DNA of 18,892 nt from an uncultured Oscillospiraceae bacterium. GTDB taxonomy: Bacteria > Bacillota > Clostridia > Oscillospirales > Oscillospiraceae. The position numbers and the translations under genes were made by a program. Each line of letters begins with the position of its first letter. Within the stretch, counting starts at the first letter, position 1. This document shows positions 13,440-18,892 of this stretch, in pieces. The notes under the pieces were generated by a model that was not told where the DNA came from, ran no database searches, and saw only the letters and a program-made list of their open reading frames with translations. The DNA lies in NCBI GenBank assembly GCA_910578735.1, contig CAJTSQ010000043.1, forward strand, positions 1-18,892, given 5' to 3'.

Positions 13440-13469
13440 GTGCGTATTATCGCGGAAAGGGTGAAAAAA

Positions 13470-15566
13470 ATGGCAGCAATACCGGAGTATTTCGGAAGTT
13501 TGGTGTTTGATGATCGGGCGATGAAGGCCAATCTGTCCGCTGAAGTATACCGGTCCCTGAGACGGACCATCGACGAGGGGGCCAAGCTGAATATCGGGGT
13601 GGCCAACGCCGTGGCGGAGGCCATGAAAGATTGGGCGGCGGCCCGCGGGGCCACCCACTTTACCCACTGGTTCCAGCCCCTCACCGGCGTCACCGCCGAG
13701 AAGCACGACAGCTTCATCTCTCCCTCCCCTGATGGGGGTGTCATAATGGAGTTCTCCGGCAAGGAGCTCATCCAGGGGGAACCCGACGCCTCCTCCTTCC
13801 CCTCCGGCGGGCTGCGGGCCACCTTCGAGGCCAGAGGCTACACCGCCTGGGATCCCACCTCCTACGCCTTCATTAAGGATAAGACCTTGTGCATCCCCAC
13901 TGCCTTCTGCGGCTACAACGGGGAGGCCCTGGATAAGAAGACCCCCCTGCTGCGCTCTATGGAGGCGCTGAACCGCCAGGCGCTGCGCATCCTGCGGCTG
14001 TTTGGGAACACCGAGGTCAAGCATGTCAATACCGCCGTGGGTCCGGAGCAGGAGTACTTCCTGGTGGACGCGGACATGTGGACCAGGCGCCGGGACCTGC
14101 GCTTCACCGGCCGGACCCTCTTCGGGGCCAAGCCCCCCAAGGGCCAGGAGATGGACGACCACTACTTCGGCACCATCAAGCCCCGGGTGGCCGCCTACAT
14201 GGCCGATTTGAATGACGAGCTGTGGAAGCTGGGCATCCTGGCCAAGACCCAGCACAACGAGGTGGCCCCCGCCCAGCATGAGCTGGCCCCCATCTACTCC
14301 ACCACCAACATCGCCACCGACCACAACCAGCTCACCATGGAGATCATGCAGAAGGTGGCCGCCCGGCACAATCTGGTCTGCCTGCTCCACGAGAAGCCCT
14401 TTGTGGGGGTGAACGGCTCAGGCAAGCACAACAACTGGTCCATCTCCACCGACACCGGTGTGAACCTCCTCTCCCCCGGCGAGACCCCCTATGAGAACGC
14501 CCAGTTTTTGCTGTTCCTGTGCGCCGTCATCAAGGCGGTGGACGACTATCAGGACCTGCTGCGTATCTCGGTGGCCACCGCCGGAAACGACCACCGTCTG
14601 GGGGCCAACGAGGCGCCCCCCGCCGTGGTGTCCATCTTCCTGGGGGATGAGCTGGCCGCCATCCTGGGCTGCATCGAGTATGACGCCCCCTACACCAGCA
14701 TCGACACCGGCAAGGTCCGGCTGGGGGTGGACGTGCTGCCCCGGTTCCGCCGGGACACCACCGACCGCAACCGCACCTCCCCCTTTGCCTTCACCGGCAA
14801 CAAGTTTGAGTTTCGCATGGTGGGCTCCGCCGACTCCATCGCCTGTGCCAATATCATGATCAACACCGCCGTGGCCGAGAGCCTGCGGGTCTACGCGGAC
14901 CGGCTGGAGGGGGCGGAGGATTTTGAAAGCGCCCTCCAGGACATGATCCGCAAGACCATCCAGGATCACAAGCGCATCATCTTCAACGGCAACGGCTATG
15001 ACGACGCCTGGATTCGGGAAGCCACCGGGAAACGTGGCCTGCTGAACTACCGCACTACCCCCGACTGCGTGCCCCATCTGCTGGACGAGAAGAACGTGGC
15101 TCTGCTCACCGGCCACAAGGTGTTCACCAAGGCGGAGCTGGAGTCCCGGTATGAGGTCACCCTGGAGAACTACTGCAAGACAATCACCATCGAGGCCAAC
15201 ACCATGGCAGACATGGCCCGCACCGAGATTCTCCCCGCTGTCCAGGCCTTTGTCCTTGACACCGCCAGGACTGCCGCCGCCAAGCAGGAGTTGGTCCCCG
15301 GCTGCACCTGTGCCTATGAGACAGAGCTGGTAAAAAAGCTGTCCGCCCTTACCGACCAGATCGCCGTCAGAGCGGCGGAGCTGGAGGAGGCGGTGCTGGC
15401 CCTGTCCTCTGCCGGCGACATCGGCAGCCAGGCCGCCGCCATCCGGGACACGGTGCTGCCCAAGATGAGCGAGCTGCGCCTGCCCTGCGACCAGGCCGAG
15501 ACCCTTACCGCCAAGAAATACTGGCCTTTCCCCACCTACGGCGACCTGCTGTTTGGGGTAAGATGA
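13470..15566 (+). CDS. glnN: Glutamine synthetase type III
   Basis: A 698-aa GSIII, the usual length for this dodecameric class, which is unrelated in detail to the short GlnA beside it. Recognisable blocks are GPEQEYFLVD (191-200), KTQHNEVAPAQHELAPI (259-275), ATDHNQLTMEIMQKVAARHN, NGSGKHNNWS (315-324), and RDTTDRNRTSPFAFTGNKFE; the C-terminal extension runs to YWPFPTYGDLLFGVR. It condenses glutamate and ammonia with ATP. The start at 13470 (MAAIPEYFGS) has AAAGGGTG upstream; the open frame before it runs through the leader terminator and is rejected. It is transcribed divergently from glnA and stands 44 nt before asnB, so both are probably controlled by the leader attenuator. Confidence 0.93.
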   Translation: MAAIPEYFGSLVFDDRAMKANLSAEVYRSLRRTIDEGAKLNIGVANAVAEAMKDWAAARGATHFTHWFQPLTGVTAEKHDSFISPSPDGGVIMEFSGKELIQGEPDASSFPSGGLRATFEARGYTAWDPTSYAFIKDKTLCIPTAFCGYNGEALDKKTPLLRSMEALNRQALRILRLFGNTEVKHVNTAVGPEQEYFLVDADMWTRRRDLRFTGRTLFGAKPPKGQEMDDHYFGTIKPRVAAYMADLNDELWKLGILAKTQHNEVAPAQHELAPIYSTTNIATDHNQLTMEIMQKVAARHNLVCLLHEKPFVGVNGSGKHNNWSISTDTGVNLLSPGETPYENAQFLLFLCAVIKAVDDYQDLLRISVATAGNDHRLGANEAPPAVVSIFLGDELAAILGCIEYDAPYTSIDTGKVRLGVDVLPRFRRDTTDRNRTSPFAFTGNKFEFRMVGSADSIACANIMINTAVAESLRVYADRLEGAEDFESALQDMIRKTIQDHKRIIFNGNGYDDAWIREATGKRGLLNYRTTPDCVPHLLDEKNVALLTGHKVFTKAELESRYEVTLENYCKTITIEANTMADMARTEILPAVQAFVLDTARTAAAKQELVPGCTCAYETELVKKLSALTDQIAVRAAELEEAVLALSSAGDIGSQAAAIRDTVLPKMSELRLPCDQAETLTAKKYWPFPTYGDLLFGVR

Positions 15567-15610
15567 CCGCCCGCCCCTGCGAATAATTCCGCACAAACGG
15601 AGGAGATATC

Positions 15611-17191
15611 ATGTGTTCCATCATCGGATATTGCGGCCCTGTGGCCGATATGGCTGCCCTTCAGGCGGGCTTCGCCCGCACCAAAAGCCGGGGGCCTGAC
15701 GACAGCCGGACAGTACAGGCCGGGGAGGGCCTGCTGGGCTTCCACCGTCTGGCCATCATGGGCCTTACCCCCCAGGGGATGCAGCCCTTCGTGCTGGACG
15801 GCAGCTATGCCGTGTGTAACGGCGAGTTGTACGGCTTTGAGAAGCTGAAGCAGGAGCTGACAGAGAAGGGCTATACCTTCCACAGCGGCTCCGACTGCGA
15901 GATCCTGCTCCCCCTGTACCGGGAGTATGGGGTGGATATGTTCGCCATGCTGGACGCGGAGTTTGCCTGCATCCTCTACGACGGCCGGACAGACGAGTTC
16001 ATTGCCGCCCGGGACCCCATCGGAATCCGCCCCCTCTACTACGGGTACGATGCCCGGGGGACCGTTATCTTCGCCAGTGAGCCCAAAAACCTGCTGGGCC
16101 TGACGGACAAAATCATGTCCTTCCCCCCGGGGCACTACTATAAGAACGGAAAATTTGTCTGCTATCACGATATTGCCAAAGTGGACCGATTCTGTTATGA
16201 TGAATTGGAAATTTGTTGCAGAAATATTCGGGAGAAGCTGGTGGCCGGGGTGGAGAAGCGGCTGGTGGCCGACGCCAGGGTGGGTTTTCTGCTGTCCGGC
16301 GGGCTGGACTCCTCCCTGGTGTGCGCCATCGCCGCCCAAAAGAGCAGAACCCCCATCAAAACCTTTGCCATCGGCATGGATACCGACGCTATCGACCTGA
16401 AATACGCCAGGGAGGCGGCGGATTATATCGGCAGCGACCACACCGAGGTCATCATCACAAAAGAGGACGTGCTGTCCTCCCTGGAGACAGTGGTGGAGCT
16501 GCTGGGCACCTACGATATCACCACCATCCGAGCCAGCATGGGCATGTACCTCATCTGCAAGGCCATCCACGAGCAGACCGATATCCGGGTACTCCTCACC
16601 GGGGAGATTTCTGACGAGCTGTTCGGCTACAAGTATACCGACTTCGCCCCCTCCGCCCAGGCCTTCCAGGAGGAGGCAGCCAAGCGGGTGCGGGAGCTGC
16701 ATATGTACGACGTACTCCGGGCGGACCGGTGTATCTCGGTGAACTCCCTGGAGGCCCGGGTGCCCTTCGGCGATTTGGACTTTGTACAATATGTCATGTC
16801 CATCGACCCGAAAAAGAAGCAGAACACCTACGGCAAGGGCAAGTACCTGCTGCGCCGTGCCTTTCAGGGGGACTGGCTTCCCGAGAGTATCCTGTGGCGG
16901 GAGAAGGCCGCCTTCTCCGACGCGGTAGGCCACTCCCTGGTAGACGATTTGAAGGAGTACGCCGAAGCCCGGTACACTGACGAGGAATTTGAGGCCCGGC
17001 GGCAGAAGTACGGCCACGCCCGGCCCTTTACCAAGGAGTCTCTGCTCTACCGGGAGATTTTTGAGAAATATTACCCCGGCCAGAGCGAGATGGTCGTCGA
17101 CTTCTGGATGCCCAACAAGTCCTGGGAGGGCTGCGATGTGAACGACCCCTCCGCCCGGGTACTGGCCAACTACGGCGACAGCGGGGTGTAA
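15611..17191 (+). CDS. asnB: Asparagine synthetase, glutamine-hydrolysing
   Basis: A 526-aa AsnB. After removal of Met1, Cys2 (MCSIIGYCG) is the nucleophile of the class II glutaminase domain (about 1-190), which also shows RLAI (46-49), NGEL (70-73) and SGSDCE (92-97). The synthetase domain has the PP-loop SGGLDSS (229-235) that binds ATP, followed by GEISDELFGY and SLEARVPFGD motifs typical of AsnB. It transfers the glutamine amide to aspartate via aspartyl-AMP. The ATG has GGAGGAGA about 6 nt upstream. It follows glnN after 44 nt with no terminator between, so glutamine made by GlnN feeds this step directly. A GC hairpin follows the stop. Confidence 0.93.
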   Translation: MCSIIGYCGPVADMAALQAGFARTKSRGPDDSRTVQAGEGLLGFHRLAIMGLTPQGMQPFVLDGSYAVCNGELYGFEKLKQELTEKGYTFHSGSDCEILLPLYREYGVDMFAMLDAEFACILYDGRTDEFIAARDPIGIRPLYYGYDARGTVIFASEPKNLLGLTDKIMSFPPGHYYKNGKFVCYHDIAKVDRFCYDELEICCRNIREKLVAGVEKRLVADARVGFLLSGGLDSSLVCAIAAQKSRTPIKTFAIGMDTDAIDLKYAREAADYIGSDHTEVIITKEDVLSSLETVVELLGTYDITTIRASMGMYLICKAIHEQTDIRVLLTGEISDELFGYKYTDFAPSAQAFQEEAAKRVRELHMYDVLRADRCISVNSLEARVPFGDLDFVQYVMSIDPKKKQNTYGKGKYLLRRAFQGDWLPESILWREKAAFSDAVGHSLVDDLKEYAEARYTDEEFEARRQKYGHARPFTKESLLYREIFEKYYPGQSEMVVDFWMPNKSWEGCDVNDPSARVLANYGDSGV

Positions 17192-17212
17192 GCTCCGGCG
17201 TTCCTCCGCTGC

Positions 17213-17240
17213 AGGCCCCGCCCGGAGGGCGGGGCCTCTT
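17213..17240 (+). terminator. Hairpin after asnB
   Basis: Perfect 11-bp stem AGGCCCCGCCC (17213-17223) / GGGCGGGGCCT (17227-17237), loop GGA, followed only by CTT. The U tract is weak, so termination may be partial with readthrough into guaA. A second GC hairpin (17260-17265 with 17272-17277) and a -10-like TATAAA (17286-17291) follow, without a clear -35. Confidence 0.5.
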
Positions 17241-17313
17241 AGAGCCTGTTGATAAATGCCCCGCCGAGGGCGGCGGGTCCCACAATATAAAAACAAACAG
17301 ACGGAGGGACAGT

Positions 17314-18849
17314 ATGGAAAAAATCCTGATTATCGACTTTGGCGGGCAGTACAACCAGCTCATCGCCCGCCGGGTCCGGGAGTGCGGTGTATACTGCGAG
17401 GTCAAGCCCTACACCACCCCCCTGGCCCAGCTGAAAGCCTTTGCACCCATTGGAATGATTTTCACCGGCGGGCCCCAGTCCGTCTATCTGGAGGGCGCTC
17501 CCCAGGTGGACCCGGACATTTTCACCTGGGGGGTGCCCATCCTGGGCATCTGCTACGGCTGTCAGCTCATGGCCCACCTGCTGGGGGGACAGGTTACCCC
17601 GGCCCAGAACGACTCCGCCCGGGAGTACGGCAAAACGCTCACCCACTACGACACCTCCTGCAAGCTGTTCCAGGACCTGCCCCGGGACGGGGTGTCCTGG
17701 ATGAGCCACGGGGACTACATGGCCCAGGTGCCCCAGGGCTTTTCCCTCGCCGCCCGCTCCGACGCCTGCCCCAACGTGGCCATCGCCGACGAGGTGCGGG
17801 GCTTCTACGGCGTCCAGTTCCACCCGGAGGTCAACCATACGGAGCACGGGAGGGACATGATCCGCAGCTTCCTCTTTGCGGTCTGCCGGGCCAAGGGAGA
17901 CTGGACCATGGGGAATTACAAGGACAGGGCAATTACCGATCTTCGCCGGAAGATCGGCGCGGGAAAAGTGCTGCTGGCCCTCAGCGGTGGGGTGGACTCC
18001 TCGGTGGCTGCCGCGCTGCTGGCCGAGGCAGTGGGGCCTCAGCTCACCTGTGTCTTTGTGGACCACGGCCTGATGCGCCTCAATGAGGGAAACGAGGTGG
18101 AGGAGGCCTTCTCTCAATGGAATATCAACTTTGTCCGGGTGGATGCCGAGGCCCGCTTCCTGCTGAAGCTGGCCGGAGTGGACGAGCCCGAACGGAAGCG
18201 GAAGATGATCGGCGAGGAGTTTATCCGGGTCTTCGAGGAGGAGGCCAAAAAGGTGGGCAAGGTGGACTTTCTGGCCCAGGGCACCATCTACCCTGACGTG
18301 ATTGAATCGGGGGCGGGGGACGCTGCCGTCATCAAGAGCCACCACAACGTAGGGGGCCTGCCTGACCATGTGGACTTCAAGGAGATTATCGAGCCCCTGC
18401 GGATGCTGTTCAAGGATGAGGTCCGCCAGCTGGGCCGGGAGCTGGGCCTGCCCGAGTATCTGGTGAGCCGTCAGCCCTTCCCCGGGCCTGGGCTGGCCAT
18501 CCGCATCATCGGGGACATCACCAAGGACAAGACGGACACCCTCCGCTTGGCCGACTTCATCTTCCGGGATGAGATGGCCAGGTCGGGGGAGGATAAAAAT
18601 CTGAATCAGTTCTTTGCTGTTCTCACCAACACCCGCTCCGTGGGGGTGATGGGGGACGGCCGGACCTACGACTACACCCTGGCCCTCCGGGCGGTGACCA
18701 CCTCCGACTTTATGACCGCCGACTGGGCCCGCATCCCCTACGACCTGCTGGATAAGGTGTCCACCCGCATCGTCAACGAGGTGAGGGGCATCAACCGGAT
18801 TGTATACGATATCACCAGCAAGCCGCCCGCTACAATTGAGTGGGAATGA
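17314..18849 (+). CDS. guaA: GMP synthetase, glutamine-hydrolysing
   Basis: A 511-aa full-length GuaA, which converts XMP to GMP with ATP and glutamine as nitrogen donor. The class I amidotransferase domain (1-about 190) has nucleophile C80 in GICYGCQLM and the H170/E172 pair in FHPEVNHT. The ATP pyrophosphatase domain has SGGVDSS (224-230). The C-terminal dimerisation domain has GLAIRIIGDITKDKTDTLR and ends in the family's NRIVYDITSKPPATIEWE, so the gene is complete. GGAGGG lies 7 nt before the ATG. It stands 122 nt after asnB, separated by GC hairpins, so it may share the glnN transcript or use its own weak promoter. Its place here groups glutamine consumers with the glutamine synthetases. 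Confidence 0.95.
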   Translation: MEKILIIDFGGQYNQLIARRVRECGVYCEVKPYTTPLAQLKAFAPIGMIFTGGPQSVYLEGAPQVDPDIFTWGVPILGICYGCQLMAHLLGGQVTPAQNDSAREYGKTLTHYDTSCKLFQDLPRDGVSWMSHGDYMAQVPQGFSLAARSDACPNVAIADEVRGFYGVQFHPEVNHTEHGRDMIRSFLFAVCRAKGDWTMGNYKDRAITDLRRKIGAGKVLLALSGGVDSSVAAALLAEAVGPQLTCVFVDHGLMRLNEGNEVEEAFSQWNINFVRVDAEARFLLKLAGVDEPERKRKMIGEEFIRVFEEEAKKVGKVDFLAQGTIYPDVIESGAGDAAVIKSHHNVGGLPDHVDFKEIIEPLRMLFKDEVRQLGRELGLPEYLVSRQPFPGPGLAIRIIGDITKDKTDTLRLADFIFRDEMARSGEDKNLNQFFAVLTNTRSVGVMGDGRTYDYTLALRAVTTSDFMTADWARIPYDLLDKVSTRIVNEVRGINRIVYDITSKPPATIEWE

Positions 18850-18864
18850 CCGTTAAAACGGCGC

Positions 18865-18889
18865 AAACCCGCATGAATACAGGGTTTTT
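18865..18889 (+). terminator. Possible terminator after guaA
   Basis: AAACCC (18865-18870) pairs with GGGTTT (18882-18887) around an 11-nt loop, with two further Ts after it. The window ends here. The stem is short, so the call is tentative. Confidence 0.4.
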
Positions 18890-18892
18890 GAC

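Noticed and set aside
13269..14390. Long open extension upstream of glnA on the minus strand
   Set aside because: It runs through the divergent promoters and glnN coding sequence; glnA has its own start and ribosome binding site at 13268.
15536..17296. 586-codon minus-strand ORF opposite asnB
   Set aside because: Antisense shadow; asnB on the plus strand carries Cys2, the PP-loop and a good ribosome binding site.
17192..17313. Purine riboswitch or T-box before guaA
   Set aside because: Only two short GC hairpins are present; I see no conserved purine-riboswitch core or T-box sequence.

Overview
The window is visibly G+C-rich bacterial DNA with tightly packed genes, consensus sigma-70-type promoters (TTGACA/TATAAT), GGAGG-type ribosome binding sites and Firmicute-type gene families: FakA/YloV, a BcrA-like ABC transporter with its two-component system, type III glutamine synthetase, and an ANTAR antiterminator beside a glutamine synthetase. 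This fits a high-G+C gut clostridium of the Oscillospiraceae kind. That placement is inference from gene content, not a database match. I see no rRNA, tRNA, CRISPR array, insertion sequence or phage gene.

Left part (1-5015): the 3' three-quarters of a fatty-acid-kinase FakA-type gene; a convergent secreted TraB/GumN protein with degenerate SLH-like repeats; a small ribbon-helix-helix DNA-binding protein divergent from it across a control region holding a 30-bp perfect palindrome; then a minus-strand pair of iron-containing alcohol dehydrogenase and HAD phosphatase. Middle part (5016-10108): an OmpR-type response regulator, ABC ATPase, ABC permease and sensor kinase on the plus strand, probably a peptide-antibiotic sensing and detoxification module. 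It is followed by a convergent, overlapping MATE efflux gene with a long leader that can form an intrinsic terminator just after an 8-codon open reading frame.

Right part (10109-18892) is a nitrogen/glutamine locus. On the minus strand a short class I glutamine synthetase, an ANTAR protein with a degenerate receiver domain, and a membrane protein with two CmpB-type domains form one operon. Divergently, type III glutamine synthetase (glnN), asparagine synthetase (asnB) and GMP synthetase (guaA) run on the plus strand. Glutamine made by the synthetases is the amide donor of AsnB and GuaA, so the block links ammonia assimilation to glutamine use.

The most interesting signals are regulatory. The glnN transcript starts almost directly in a 21-bp terminator hairpin whose two arms each carry the same 12-mer, AAAGGCGTCTTT. 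This suggests that the neighbouring ANTAR protein controls readthrough by refolding the leader into two small hairpins. The MATE leader looks like a separate attenuation system. Other candidates are phased CTTNNCC repeats before the ABC transporter, the palindrome between traB and the RHH gene, and a symmetric inverted repeat across the adh/response-regulator promoters.
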